This document shows positions 31,979-43,959 of a stretch of DNA of 64,000 nucleotides, piece after piece. Source of the DNA: Oryzias latipes. Its lineage: Eukaryota; Chordata; Actinopteri; Beloniformes; Adrianichthyidae. The notes under the pieces were generated by a model. The model was not told the DNA's origin and searched no databases. It saw nothing but the letters and a program-made list of their open reading frames with translations. Positions within the stretch are counted from its first letter, which is position 1. Each line of letters begins with the position of its first letter. The position numbers were made by a program, and so were the translations under genes. The stretch covers positions 4,714,688 to 4,778,687 of the forward strand of contig NC_019878.2 of NCBI RefSeq assembly GCF_002234675.1, in the 5' to 3' direction.

Positions 31979-34165
31979 CCCATAAGGCTGTAAATTCCTT
32001 CTAGGGATCATAACAAGAAACATCTGAAAGAAGAATAAAAGTAAACAAAAGTGCAATTAAGGACAACACTCAATTTTAATTTACAAGAATATATATTTAT
32101 TCAGTCACTTAAATTTTCCAAAATAAAAATTACAACCAAGACTGAAAAAATAAAACAGTTTTTTTCATTTCAAAATAAAGTTAACCGTTTAATTCTGGAA
32201 TCGTCCTGAAAAAGAATAGAAAACTTTCCACTGCAAGAGTTTATCAGAACATAACTATAAGACTTTTTTTTTTGGCAGAATAAAGCATATTCATTGAACT
32301 TATTTAAACCTGATGTAATAAAATAATTAATTGTAATAATAATAATAATAATTTATTGTAATTAAACCTGACCTAAATCATAATTTTGCTTAACCTTGAT
32401 TCTTTATTCTTGATTCACTGTCTGTCACTGATGGATCTAGCAAAGGCCAGAACATCAAGCAGACTTTTATTTCTTGTTTGTCTTAATATGGCTTTGGCAG
32501 AACATTGAAATGCACATTTTTCCATAATAAAAGCCTCCTGGAGGGATTCCCTTTGGTGTAGAATCTTGTTGGTCACAACTTTCACTTTCTGAGATTCTGC
32601 ATGTTTCCCTTTAACTCTACATCTTAAATTTGAAAAAATTGCCACAACTGGCTGCAAATGCTTCAGATTTCCTCTCATTTGTTGATCAACAACTACAATT
32701 AACAAATGTCACCATGCCTGAAATCTGAATGGCAGCAAACGTCTGTAGACCAAGAGAGAGGCTGATGACCTGCAGCTTCTGGCTGAAGCTGCCTTGCCAT
32801 CGTTTCTCCTTCAAATTCAACATGACTAAACTTCTGTGATCCTGATTTTTGCAGGCCACCTCTGAGGTTGCCACCCCATGAACCCCCCCCAACAGACCTT
32901 CACCTACGCTCCACCAAGCAGACTTTTATTTCTTGTTTGTCTTAATATGGCTTTGGCAGAACATTGAAATGCACATTTTCTCCATAATAAAAGCCTCCTG
33001 GAGGGATTCCCTTTGGTGTAGAATCTTGTTGGTCACAACTTTCACTTTCTGAGCACAATTTTGCCAAACCTGTTTTGAGGCAAGTTACATTTTTTCCTTG
33101 TTAAACACCAAAAAGGCACACCACCAACCGAAAATGTTAAAAACACAACAACAAAAATATAAAGTCATTCTTATCAACGTGTCTTGAGGTCTGATCTGGT
33201 GAATCATTTCCCATGGCACACCTGATGATTTTTCATTTTACTTTAGTTAACTGTGGCACTCTGGTTGAAAAACAGGGCGCTAAACGCATGATCTCTGATG
33301 TCACCCAAATAGATTCTGTGCAGAAAAAACTGGCATTTGCTCCACCCAACTCAACAACAAAATAAAAAACGGCTGTTTGGTGGGATGAAAAAAACAGAAC
33401 CCTAAATCTAGACACATTGAAGTTCTAATACAATTAATATGACAGATTTGCTCCCATCCCAGAGTCCTCATGAAAAACATTTATCAAAAGATCACTGAAG
33501 CCATGCAGCTAAATACTTTTGCTGTAAAGTTGGACACAGGGGTCAATGAGGGGATTGCTCCCAATCGCACCCTGTCTCTACTGGTCTTTTAGGGCACTTT
33601 GGCACTTCCTAATTTCAACCAAGTTAGGGATTGGAATGTGGGTACTTGGTTGGTAACAGCCCTCTGAGAAACAGAAATCTAACTTACAAGACCAACTTTC
33701 TCTATTCAAGGTAACTTTGAATGATGTCTTTTGCTCATAAAGCACATTGTGTTAGTGGTGCTCTACTGTCATTTAGTAGCAGAAAGTGCATGTTCTTGTT
33801 TGTCCATCATCAGATCATCAGCAGACAACGACAGCAACTTCATGTGGGATAATCAGTAAGACGTGCATCTGTTAAATAAAACTCATCTGCACAGGGAAGA
33901 CGTGCAAGCATCACACAGCAAGGATCCTGTCAGGATTTAAACCAGGAACAACAGAGACACCACTGTACAACCCTTAGTTCAGTAATATGGTTCCTCAGTT
34001 TTTTGTATTGTTTTTTGTTGTTAGATTTTTAATCTGTTTTTTCTCTCAAGGAATTTTGACATCTGCAGCAAAAATGCTCACTCCCACCCACTGACCCTCA
34101 ACTGACTAAAACAGACACATACACTTTTCTTCAAGTGTCCCACATTTGATGATGACTGCTTGACA
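31979..34165. other. Spacer between the sushi-type element and the polyketide synthase
   Basis: AT-rich. Holds the rearranged patch at 32456-33053 and the 3' end of the polyketide synthase transcript (minus strand). A weak polyadenylation signal (ATTAAA on the minus strand) is near 34028-34033. I see no other gene. Confidence 0.5.
32456..33053. repeat. Local duplication enclosing a copy of a gal3st2 intron-exon junction
   Basis: A 138-bp block (32456-32593, AAGCAGACTTTTATTTC... to CACTTTCTGAG) is repeated at 32915-33053 with one extra T/C base and very few changes. Between them lies 32717-32910, a copy of 20777-20970: the last 138 bp of gal3st2 intron 2, its acceptor (TTTTTGCAG) and the first 56 bp of exon 3. 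I count six mismatches in 194 bp. It is not a working exon here, because nothing of gal3st2 follows it. Confidence 0.9.
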
Positions 34166-37100
34166 CTACATTTCTGACTCTGTTAAAGAAGCTACCAGAG
34201 TTGAGAGTGTGGCAGTGGGATCCAAAAGTTTCACTAAAGGGAGACTGACACTCCTCTCTTGCAGGATCAGGTTCTGTACAGTCATGGCCTGCATGGAGTC
34301 CATGCCTAAGGCTGAAAGAAAAGACTCATCTCTCACCTCACTTTTGTCCAAGCCAAGAGTCTCACTGAGCAGAGTTGTGATGTACTCTCTTGGTGGGATC
34401 AAGTTGGTTTGTTTGGTCTGAAAAAATCCCTGTCTGGATTTCCGAACAGCTTCCTCGACTAAGGCGTACAGGCGCATGGTCAAGGAGCTATTGTGGGAGA
34501 AGACGTTGTAGCTGATGTTTTTGAAGTTAAACCTGCAAACAGCCTGCTGGGGTCGGTTGAGTATGAGGCACTGCTCTAAACTTTTTCGAATTTCAGCCAG
34601 TTCAAGCCCCATGATGCCGAAAACTTCCAAAATGTGCTGCAAATGCTCCTTATTGTGGAGCAGTCCCAATTTCAGTGCCCCCCAGCTGATGGATTGTCCT
34701 GGCAGCCCAAGTTGACGCCTGTAATGGCAGAACATGTCGAGGAAAGAGTTGGCTGCTGCATAGTTTGATTGTGATGGGTTTCCCAGGAAAGCAGAAATGG
34801 AAGAGTAACACACAAAGTAGTCCAGTGGACAGTGCTGTGTGGCATGGTGTAAATTCAACACCCCATTCACTTTAGGTTTGAAAACCTTCTCATAAAGAGA
34901 TCTGTTAAGAGCCTCCACGATCCCATCATGCAGGACAACTGCACTATGAAACACTCCTCTGATAGGACAGCCAGGGAACTTCTGTCCAATGGCGGTGATC
35001 ACCATGTGCAAATTCTCAAAGACTGAAACATCACACTGCATGCTAGCGATGCAGTTTCCATGCTCCTTCTCCAGAGCATACATTTTCTGCTGCACCTCTG
35101 CTGAGGGCTTGCTTCTGGACAGACTGACAATGTTGCCCCCCCCTCTCTGTGAAATAAATTTGACTGTTTCAAAGCCTAGACCAGAGACACCCCCGGTGAC
35201 GATGTAAACTGCTCTTTCTTTGAAAAACTGCTTCTTTGTTGGCAGCAGTGGAATGTCAGAGGTGTTCCCATCCACATCTTCCTGCAGAGACACCACAGAC
35301 AGTTTCTTTGAGCTGACGTAGGAGGCCTCTGAATGGGTGCTTATGGCTTCAGATTTTACATTTTGAAAAGGGATCATTTCAGGAGCACACTTCTCCAAGC
35401 TGAGGGACTTCAGCCACTGAAGAACATGCGGCCCTTGTGCACTCAGCTGTCCTTTTTGCAGAACTTCTTGCATCTGAACAGTCTGCACATAAACACTGTC
35501 CTTTACACTTTGGAAAAAATCCTGAACCAAAGCACTTTTAACTTGAGATTCACAGAGAAGTACAACAACTTGAAGTCCAGAAAGGTCAGCTATTCTAGCA
35601 GTCATGGTTTCGTCAAAGGGTGGCACAATGACAAGAACATCCAACTGACTGTCAAAAGAGTTTTCATGATGTGTGCTGACAATTACATTCCAGCCCAATT
35701 TGGTAGCGATCTGTGTCAAGACGTCCACAAGAGCAGCCTGCGGTTTAGCACACAAGATCCCCAGATTCAGTTTTGATCTGTTCAAGAGTGGATGGAGGAT
35801 GTGCCATGCAAGCACAAAGAAAGAAACACATGGTGTCTCACACAGAAATGGAAGAGTCTCAGTGTTGAAGCAAACAGTCTCAGGAACTCTGACCTTATCA
35901 GCTGCAACCACTGGATAGCAAGAGGCAATGTGATCCCCCACTTTAAGTTTTGTTACATCCTTTCCAACTGCTGTGATGATTCCACTAAAGTCAAGGGCCA
36001 ACAGCTTGTGTTTTTGAGATGAGTGCTTGTTCCAGTAAAGAGTCTGGCCACTTTTCAAATGTGACTCACTGACAGGAAAGTAATCAGATGAATGAACACA
36101 GGTTTTACTGAGCTTGATTTCAACAAATGTGTTGCAGATTGGTCCAGGGTCCTTTTCAAAGTGAAGAGCACTTAGCTGAGTCACTCTATAGCCATTGTTG
36201 GTCTGGAGAATGAAAGGCTCAGAATTTGCAGAGATGCAACTTCCCTCTGCTCCGTCAGTGAAATCTAGAGGAGAGTGGACAATGGATGGTCTTAGGATTT
36301 TCCCATCTTTTACCACTAACTCTGGGAACTTCTTGCAAGGATATTTTCTTAGGACCTCAGAGAGAGCAGTAATGTTCTCTGGGGAAATCATGCCCATGTC
36401 GATGAGTTGAAATGAAAGATCTGACATCTCTGCAGCAAAGGATCTGGTCAAACCAGCAAAAACGAAACCTGGACTTATGCGATCTACAGTAATGTCAGAT
36501 GAACGGTAAGTCACCACTCTGATTGCATGGGGGAATTTAAACTTCCTCAGCTCAACAACTATTTGGCGAAAAACATCACAGCAGTTCGGCAGATTTTGCA
36601 GGAGGTGGCAATCAGGTGGCAATGATGTGAGGTCTTCTGTGTACCATAGGAACAATGCCTCATCAAAGTTTTTCTCAATATCTGTAATACTGAGATTTGC
36701 CAAAAGTGACAAAAATCCATCATTCACGATGTGATTTGCATGTGTGATGGAAACATATCTAGACTCTTGGTCCAAATGTTGTTTCAGACCCTCTGAGATC
36801 CCTAATTCATCTGAAAAGACCAAAGCCTTTGGAGGAGGAGAAGCAGTAGAACCTTCTGGGACAATAGTGAAAGAGTTGTGGTAAAAGTACTCTTCAATGT
36901 GTGAGTAGTTGCTGAGGTCCTTGAACATCACATCTTTGGCCTCTACCAGCACGTTTCCTTTCATGTCAGCAAAGCATCCACAAACCTCAAAGTGGTCAAT
37001 TCCCACATGAGTTGCCCGCAAATAGATGATCATCTCCTTTTGTAAAGGTTGAAACACTGTTAGACTTCCTACTTTGGCAGGAAATCCAACTCTGTCAGTT

Positions 37101-39631
37101 GTGATGTGCTTCACTGTGACAGGGAGAAGCTGCATCAGATAATCCAACAGTACAGGGTGAATGAAGCATTCATGCAAATGTGGCTGTAGTTCCTCTGGAA
37201 TTGATACAGTTGCAAAAGCCTCCATCAGATCCCTCCCATGGTGAACATCTGCCTTATTCTGAAAGACATCTCCATACTGGAAGCCTTGCTCAGACAGATA
37301 TGAATAAAACTGTTGAAAGTTCAGTACAGATGTGCATCGTTTGCGGATAGCGCTGAGTGAAATCCACGGCTCTTCAATCAGGTCTTCTAGTTTTGAAACC
37401 ACTGAGCCTGAAGCATACTCTGTGGATGAGGAGAAAACAGTGAAGCTGGTCTCATTCTCCTTTTGTGTCAGTTGCACCTTCATTTTGGGAGAATTTTGTG
37501 TTAATAAATATGGTTTGTGAAAGCTGACACAGATCTGCAGTGAGTTGAGGGGTACCTTTGGTCTAGAGATTGCCAAGAATGCAGCTAAAACCAAGTCGAT
37601 GTAGAATGCTCCGGGAATTATGGGAACATCATTGTGCCTGTGCTCTTTTAAGTAGGAAGTAGTATCAGATGTGAGGTCACAGATGAAAAGGTTCTCTTCG
37701 CTTCCCGTCTGACATAGCACAGGGTGAGAGCTGCCTTTGTTATTCTTTGCTGCTGCAATGACAACATCTCTGTCTGAACAGTCAAAGTGATATCTTGGGA
37801 ATGGCAGCGGTATCGTCTCATAGCCTCTGTAAAAACTGTTCCAATCTACTGCAACGCCTAGTTCAAACAGTTTAGACAACACAGAAGTTGTTGATTCTAG
37901 TTCTCTCTGTGGTTCTATTGAAGCTAGAACAGCTGTGTTGTCCCCCAGAGTTTCCATAATGTTTCTCTGCAGTGCCTTTCTTGGTCCTACCTCTAGAAAG
38001 ACTGTGTTTCTGTTTTCTTTCACTGCCACCTTTAATGTCTGCTCAAAAGCAACAGGTTCACGAATGTTTCTTGCCCAGTATTCACCTGTGCAGAAGTCTC
38101 CCTGCTGTACTTCTTTCCCTGACACTGTTGAGTACAGCTCTGTTTCAAGGATACCAGTTTGGAGGAAAGGAATTTTTTCCCTGATTCCTGGCAGGATTGG
38201 ATCCATCATGTGGCTATGGTAAGCAGAAGGGACATCTAGAAAACGAAGGAACAACGTTCTGCTTCTATCTGAGTTGCTTAGCTCCCTGTGGATGCTTTCA
38301 ATTGCATCTGCATCACCTGAAAGGGTGCAGGACTGTGGGCTGTTGAAAGCAGCAAAACTCACTCTCCCAGGGAACTGAGAGATCAAAGACGTCACCTCTG
38401 AGACCGCCATGTTGCTGATCACAAGCATCTTTCCCCCATTGACTTTGTTTTGCATTGAGCTGCGAAAGTAAATGACCTTTACGGCATCCTCTAGAGACAA
38501 GAGTCCAGAGCAGTGAGCCGCTGCAACTTCACCCACAGAGTGTCCAAGCACAGCGTCAGGCTTGACCCCCCAACACCTGAGCAGGGTGGTGATGCCAACC
38601 TGGATGGCAAAAAGTAGTGGTTGAACAACATCAGGGTTTTTAAAGCCACTACTTTGAAAATCACTCTCAAGTGTGTCCAGTATGTTTAGAGAGCTGAAAA
38701 CCAGGAAGAGTTTAGTTATCTCTTCAATGCTTTCTCTGAACACAGGCTCACTTTTCAAAAGCTGCTTGCACATACCATGGTAGTTGACACCATTTCCACA
38801 GTACACAAAAACCAGTCTTGGATCTGACAGGGCTGGCCTGACATTTTGGCCTACACTGGCACACAACTTCTCCTTCAGTTCAGCAACAGATGACATCACA
38901 ATAGCCTTTCTGTATTTGTGTTTTTGGTGGCTTCGTCTGCAAGCTGATGTGTACAACAGAGAATCTAGATCAGTTTCTTTGTGGGCATCAAGCTGTCTAA
39001 TAGTGTCTTCAATCATCAGTGCAAGAGACTTTGACGAACCGGCTGACATGACAAAGAATTTCATAGGTCTCTCATTACACTTTTGCTTAAAAGAGCACTG
39101 GATGTGTTGCTTGATAATAGCATGTGCATTTGTTCCACCAAAGCCAAAGTTGTTCACACCTGCAATTCTTTCCCTGGAAGATTCCCATCGCTCTGTTTTC
39201 TCGGGAATGTTTATGTTCAGGGACTTAGTATCAACACAACAATTCTCATCAGAGTAAAAAACAGAAGGAACAATGGTTTCATGCTTCATCATTAGCATAA
39301 CCTTAATGACCCCCGCTATTCCAGCTGCAGACTCTGTATGTCCAATGTTCCCTTTCACAGATCCAATCCACAAAGCTTCTGAACCGCAAGGTCTGGCTTT
39401 AGCAATCACATTAGATATGCTTTGGGCCTCTGTTGGGTCTCCAACTGGTGTACCAGTTCCATGAGCTTCTACATACTGGACATTAGCAATGTCAGAGTCT
39501 GAGTAGATTTTACGCAGTAGCTCTTCTTGCTGTGTCATGGAGGGTTTGGTAATTGGGGAGACTGTACGTCCATCTTGGTTGACCGCAGTTTTGCTGACAA
39601 TGCCCCATATGTTGTCATGGTCCTCCAGAGC
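34166..39631 (-). CDS. pks1: Polyketide synthase, last exon: end of KS, AT, DH, degenerate ER, KR, ACP
   Basis: A single 5466-bp exon coding residues 382-2202. The acceptor is ATCAACCAACAG, and the frame joins KS exon 8 in phase 0. KS catalytic histidines: VEAHGTGT (His438) and GNIGHTESA (His479). AT about 655-950: GHSVGE (Ser746) and AYHSHMM, a malonyl-type signature. DH about 1015-1290: EHRHNDVPIIPG (His1045) and HPVLLD (Asp1211). ER-like about 1545-1730 without the glycine-rich NADPH loop. KR about 1857-2070: TGGVSGLGFE, YSSISAFLGNPSQSNYAAAN (Tyr2005). ACP: LGMDSMQ (Ser2160, phosphopantetheine site). There is no thioesterase. The order matches the animal FAS-like PKS known from medaka (needed for otoliths) and parrots (pigment). 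The symbol is a generic database name. Confidence 0.95.
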   Translation of the reverse strand, partial: ALEDHDNIWGIVSKTAVNQDGRTVSPITKPSMTQQEELLRKIYSDSDIANVQYVEAHGTGTPVGDPTEAQSISNVIAKARPCGSEALWIGSVKGNIGHTESAAGIAGVIKVMLMMKHETIVPSVFYSDENCCVDTKSLNINIPEKTERWESSRERIAGVNNFGFGGTNAHAIIKQHIQCSFKQKCNERPMKFFVMSAGSSKSLALMIEDTIRQLDAHKETDLDSLLYTSACRRSHQKHKYRKAIVMSSVAELKEKLCASVGQNVRPALSDPRLVFVYCGNGVNYHGMCKQLLKSEPVFRESIEEITKLFLVFSSLNILDTLESDFQSSGFKNPDVVQPLLFAIQVGITTLLRCWGVKPDAVLGHSVGEVAAAHCSGLLSLEDAVKVIYFRSSMQNKVNGGKMLVISNMAVSEVTSLISQFPGRVSFAAFNSPQSCTLSGDADAIESIHRELSNSDRSRTLFLRFLDVPSAYHSHMMDPILPGIREKIPFLQTGILETELYSTVSGKEVQQGDFCTGEYWARNIREPVAFEQTLKVAVKENRNTVFLEVGPRKALQRNIMETLGDNTAVLASIEPQRELESTTSVLSKLFELGVAVDWNSFYRGYETIPLPFPRYHFDCSDRDVVIAAAKNNKGSSHPVLCQTGSEENLFICDLTSDTTSYLKEHRHNDVPIIPGAFYIDLVLAAFLAISRPKVPLNSLQICVSFHKPYLLTQNSPKMKVQLTQKENETSFTVFSSSTEYASGSVVSKLEDLIEEPWISLSAIRKRCTSVLNFQQFYSYLSEQGFQYGDVFQNKADVHHGRDLMEAFATVSIPEELQPHLHECFIHPVLLDYLMQLLPVTVKHITTDRVGFPAKVGSLTVFQPLQKEMIIYLRATHVGIDHFEVCGCFADMKGNVLVEAKDVMFKDLSNYSHIEEYFYHNSFTIVPEGSTASPPPKALVFSDELGISEGLKQHLDQESRYVSITHANHIVNDGFLSLLANLSITDIEKNFDEALFLWYTEDLTSLPPDCHLLQNLPNCCDVFRQIVVELRKFKFPHAIRVVTYRSSDITVDRISPGFVFAGLTRSFAAEMSDLSFQLIDMGMISPENITALSEVLRKYPCKKFPELVVKDGKILRPSIVHSPLDFTDGAEGSCISANSEPFILQTNNGYRVTQLSALHFEKDPGPICNTFVEIKLSKTCVHSSDYFPVSESHLKSGQTLYWNKHSSQKHKLLALDFSGIITAVGKDVTKLKVGDHIASCYPVVAADKVRVPETVCFNTETLPFLCETPCVSFFVLAWHILHPLLNRSKLNLGILCAKPQAALVDVLTQIATKLGWNVIVSTHHENSFDSQLDVLVIVPPFDETMTARIADLSGLQVVVLLCESQVKSALVQDFFQSVKDSVYVQTVQMQEVLQKGQLSAQGPHVLQWLKSLSLEKCAPEMIPFQNVKSEAISTHSEASYVSSKKLSVVSLQEDVDGNTSDIPLLPTKKQFFKERAVYIVTGGVSGLGFETVKFISQRGGGNIVSLSRSKPSAEVQQKMYALEKEHGNCIASMQCDVSVFENLHMVITAIGQKFPGCPIRGVFHSAVVLHDGIVEALNRSLYEKVFKPKVNGVLNLHHATQHCPLDYFVCYSSISAFLGNPSQSNYAAANSFLDMFCHYRRQLGLPGQSISWGALKLGLLHNKEHLQHILEVFGIMGLELAEIRKSLEQCLILNRPQQAVCRFNFKNISYNVFSHNSSLTMRLYALVEEAVRKSRQGFFQTKQTNLIPPREYITTLLSETLGLDKSEVRDESFLSALGMDSMQAMTVQNLILQERSVSLPLVKLLDPTATLSTLVASLTESEM

Positions 39632-41062
39632 CTGTTGGTTGATAATACCACAAAAAGCAGATGATGCTAATTGCTAATTAAATGAATGACATGGAAATCC
39701 ATTCATGATGTATTGCATGTCCACGTTGGGATAGCAAGGACAACAATTTAAAGTAAGATCTTAAGACCTCTCAGTCCATCCACATTACGTGCTGGAGCAC
39801 GCTCTCACGGAGACGCGCGCGAGGGTGTGCTGTTGATTGTTTTCATTGACGTACCAGTTTTAGACGGCATGTTCTGCTCTTTTTGGAGTGGTGCTTCTTT
39901 TTTATTTTTTTCCTTAAAGAGGTTTTAATATTTCATTTATTTGATCTTGTTTTAAATAATTTCTTTAACTAGATGTACCAAAACACTGAAACATTTTTAT
40001 TTTCCACTGTAACAGCACTAAATAATGATAAAAGCTGCTCCTATGGACAGAAGTAGGGAGAATGTGATGGTGGGTTAGATTATGTTTTTGTTTATTTTTA
40101 TATTGTTAAAGGTTTGGATAATTATTGTTTTTTGAGTGACTATTTAGTTTACAGCCTTTTGCTTTTAATATCACTTTGGATTTTCATTGAACATTTGGAG
40201 ATGTTTGACAACAATAAAAAAATCTATTCTATTCTATCACACCATTAACTGATATCCAACAAAAATATAATTTAAAATTAAAAATATTTCTATTTTTACA
40301 TATCGTTTAGTCACTGTATTCTTTTAAAATCTTCCTAACAAAGTTATATCATACAGCTGTGAGGATGGAGAGGAATATGAGAAAAAGGGAGAAAGAATCA
40401 GGACAGAAGGTGGAAAGAAACAGGTTGGTCTAATGGTCGAACTTCAGGGCAAAGCCAGTTAATACCAAATCAGTCATTTTTAAATAGTATTCTTAATTTT
40501 AAAAAATGTGCATTAGCAAGATGTTTAATATATATTTAAAACATGAAATAATTGCTTGGCCATTTGATTTAGTGAAGAAGAACACAGGCAAGAGGTGAAG
40601 GAGACAGACGTGAGGTTGATGATGCATCTGATATAAAAGAGAGCACAAAATTGGGGACTCATTGAGGCAATACATGGTTGAAAATGGCCAACAAAGATGT
40701 TCTGTTGGGCCATATCAAAGATCAGATAAGAAATAATGACATTTATACATTTAAACACAAAAGAAGTGTTGTGTGGGTGTGTAGTTAGCTTGAGGAAGGG
40801 TGGATGGGGCTTTTTATAATGTGCCTGTATGTAAGTGTGTATTGGGGGGGTTTTAATGTGGCAGCATCCACATATGACATTCGGTAGCTGCTGCACTGGT
40901 CACAGCCATTCAACTTAGAAAGGATGGATCTTAAAGTACAGTTTGGCTATTGCTAGTTATATTTTCTAAATTTCATAGTTTTCACAGTAACTACAGAAAT
41001 TGCCACCCCAAAAATATACAGAAACAAAACCATGTGTAGTCTTCGTACACTGCAAGTTTTAC
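39632..41062 (-). other. Polyketide synthase intron 8
   Basis: From the donor after AAAAAG at 41062 to the acceptor at 39632. AT-rich; near 40210-40245 there is a run of AAAATCTATTCTATTCTATC resembling a retroposon tail. No exon is seen. Confidence 0.55.
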
Positions 41063-43959
41063 CTTTTTCAGGGGTTTCAGGAGAACCACCCCACAGCCCT
41101 CCCCTCTGCCGTAGCCATTTGCTTGGCTGGAAAAAGGCTTGCTGGTCCCTTCAGGGGAAATCATTTTGGCTCTGCTGAGCACTACAAACACCCTTGGCTC
41201 TGTGATGAAGTTCACTCCTCCACAAACAGCCATTTCACAGTCACCTGACGGGATAAAACAGAGTGAGGCTCCCTCTATTTTATCCAAACAATAAAGTGGC
41301 CTTTAAGTGGTGTTCCACCAGTGCCAGAGAGGTTATCCAGAGAGGCTCTACAGACCTTGTCTAATGGACTGACAAGCAAGATGAAGAGCCACAAGAGAAG
41401 ATGAGCAGGCAGTGTCTAAGGTCAGAGAAGGTCCGGTGAAATTAAAGCTGTAGGATACTCTGTTTGCAGCGATGCTCATGGCAAGCCCAGTGCCTGTGTA
41501 GTGGTTTATCAGACTTGGGTGGATATTTCCCCCATTGCTTTCATAATCTCTGTTCATGATGCCTGTAAGTAACACAAAAACACATAGTCAACATGAGGAT
41601 ATCTAGACACATTTGTGTCAGTGTCCCAAAACTGATATTCCAGAGATTTGGTTTGTTTATCCGCTTCCTCTTTTCTCTTTGCTGCAGCTACAGGCCTGTT
41701 TGTTTGTCTTAAATCAGATGTTACGGTATTTTTTTGTGATCGCGTCTGCTGTACCCTCAAAACCCAACTGGTCGCTGTAGACAATCATCATTACCGAGCC
41801 TTGATCTTCTCCTTGATCTTTCACTGAGCGCAAGCTTCCTCCCCACTGTGCCCTTTTGCTTGCTCAGTACAGGAATTCAACCCAAAACCCTTTGATTTTA
41901 TAGGCTGTTACTATATGATAAAGGCAATCTGCCCTAAGTAGAATTATGGAATCTGAATTGGGTTACAATGATCTTGGAAAGTTTGGATTTGGATTACAAT
42001 AACATTAAAGAATAAACCTTTAATATGTTTTCTTTTTTGTGTAGCAGCTTAAGGCAAACTCATTTGTGAAGTTGTACTTTATTTATAGACTACATTTATT
42101 TAAATGTAAACTGAAAGATCCATGAAAAGGAAGGTGTCTAACCAAAAAACACTCCTGTCCTGGTCCCACTGGCTTTCTCCATCGGAAGACCAGCATCTTC
42201 CAACGCCCTGTAGACGCACTGAAGAAGTTGTTTTTGTTGAGGGTCCATTTGTTCCGCCTCAGTGTCGCTGATGTCAAAGTATTTGTTGTCAAAATCATTA
42301 AACCTAAAAATCACAAATGAATAATGTCACAGTTTGCTGAATCCAGTCATTTCTCACTGATCTTCTCCTTAAAAGCACAAAAAAAGGAGGCCATATCTAT
42401 GAAGTTTACACAGAAAACAGCCACTCAAACACACACCCGTCAACAAGAGCAGCCTTCTCTGTGCAGGATTTGCCCACTTTGGTGCCATCAGGGTCATACC
42501 AGCCCGCTAAGTCAAATCTGTCTTTGGGAACTGTGGCCGAGCAGTTTCTGCCTTCCGCCAGAACCTTCCAGAAGTTTTCCATCCCTTCTCCTGCAGGCAG
42601 AAACAGTGTTCAAAGACATGTTTTAAGTCCTAATTGAAGAAGATCTTTATGCCAAAATGCCAAAAAAATACAAAAAGAATAATTTTCAATTCTTTTTGGG
42701 TAATGTCTGTTCAAATGTACAAATAATTCCAAAACACAAGAAGAAAGAGAGAGCAATACAGCAAATACAGTATCTGATACCTCACTTACAGATCTTCCAA
42801 ACCCAGTCCTAATTTTTCTTATTTATTTTTATTAAATTCTATATACAACCAAGATTTCTCATGTAAAGACATGCACCATGGAACATGGCTGGTAATATGT
42901 CACTCTGAGCAAAAGAGACTGGAATGATTTGTGAGTTAAACCACTCCCTCGCCAAAAACAGATTTATAAAAAACTAAAAACACTCAAACATTTCAGCACA
43001 CTAGCAGTAATAAAGTTGATTGTATTCATAAAGTAAACTAAAATATTCTGTTAACAATATTGAAATTCCACAAAAAGATGATCATCAAGACATGAAAGAC
43101 CCAAGTAAAATCTTTTCAATCAGTTTTAGCTATAAATATTAAAAAAACATCATTGTAAACTTGATGGAGGGTTCTAATGCAGACATGTTTTTGAAACTCT
43201 ACTAAAGACTCATTTTTATTGCCAAGAATTTGGTCACACGTGAGATTTTGCTCTGCTATTTTTCATTTTAAGTTCTACATTGGATTTTATGTTTTTTACC
43301 TTCAAGTTTTTATGATGTTTTTATTCACATATTTTCTACATTTGATTTTCCCGGTTTTTATTATGTTTAGCTTCAATGTACAGCACTTTGTTTCAATTTT
43401 AAATTCTGTTAAGGCACTTTATAAACCAAAACAGTAATGATGATGATGTCAAGATGAAAGGGGAAGAGTAAAACACGACAAATGCATCAAACCTTCCTGA
43501 TTAACACATGAAGCATTGTATCAACATACCAGCCAAGTCAAAGTTCATTTCTGAAAAGCTGACTTACAGAATTTGCGACCAGGTCTCATTTGGGTTTCCA
43601 ACAAGCAACCTAAAAGTTAGTTTAACTAAGGTTAAGATATAGATTTCCAAAAGTATGAGAAGAAAATTGTAACTTTTCCAAGAATGTATTTTTATAGGGT
43701 TTTAAACTCCAGGAATTAAGTGCTGCCTCCTTTTTCTCACTCTTCAGCTATTAGGCCTAAAACTAACATTGCTTGGCTTCACATTGAATGGTACAAACAT
43801 AGTTTATTGGTTAAAACACTACAGAAGGTAAAAACTGTTCTTGTTGAGTCGTTCATGTGCTTGTAAAATATCAAAGTGACATTTTTTAAATTCTACTGAC
43901 CTCCGGGAAAGTTGCAGCCCATTCCAACCACGGCAATGCTGTCCTCCTCCACCTCAATC
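41063..43959 (-). CDS. pks1: Polyketide synthase, ketosynthase exons 4-8
   Basis: Five exons on the minus strand: 43901-43959, 42437-42590, 42143-42303, 41356-41562 and 41063-41244. All have AG acceptors and GT donors and the phases fit without a gap (2/1, 1/2, 2/1, 1/1, 1/0). They encode residues 127-381: [13 protein letters not shown] at the start of [32 protein letters not shown], the active-site TACSSS (Cys304), and [16 protein letters not shown]. The ketosynthase joins malonyl units to the growing chain. The splitting of KS into small exons while the other domains share one exon is striking, and it rules out bacterial contamination. Confidence 0.93.
42591..43900 (-). other. Polyketide synthase intron 4
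   Basis: 1.3 kb, AT-rich. A segment near 43375-43430 (CAGCACTTTG ... GGCACTTTATAAA) looks like an old LINE or SINE tail. No coding sequence is seen. Confidence 0.5.

Noticed and set aside
32855-32910. A second galactose sulfotransferase gene
   Set aside because: Only 56 bp of exon 3 are present, followed by unrelated DNA. It is a duplicated junction, not a gene.
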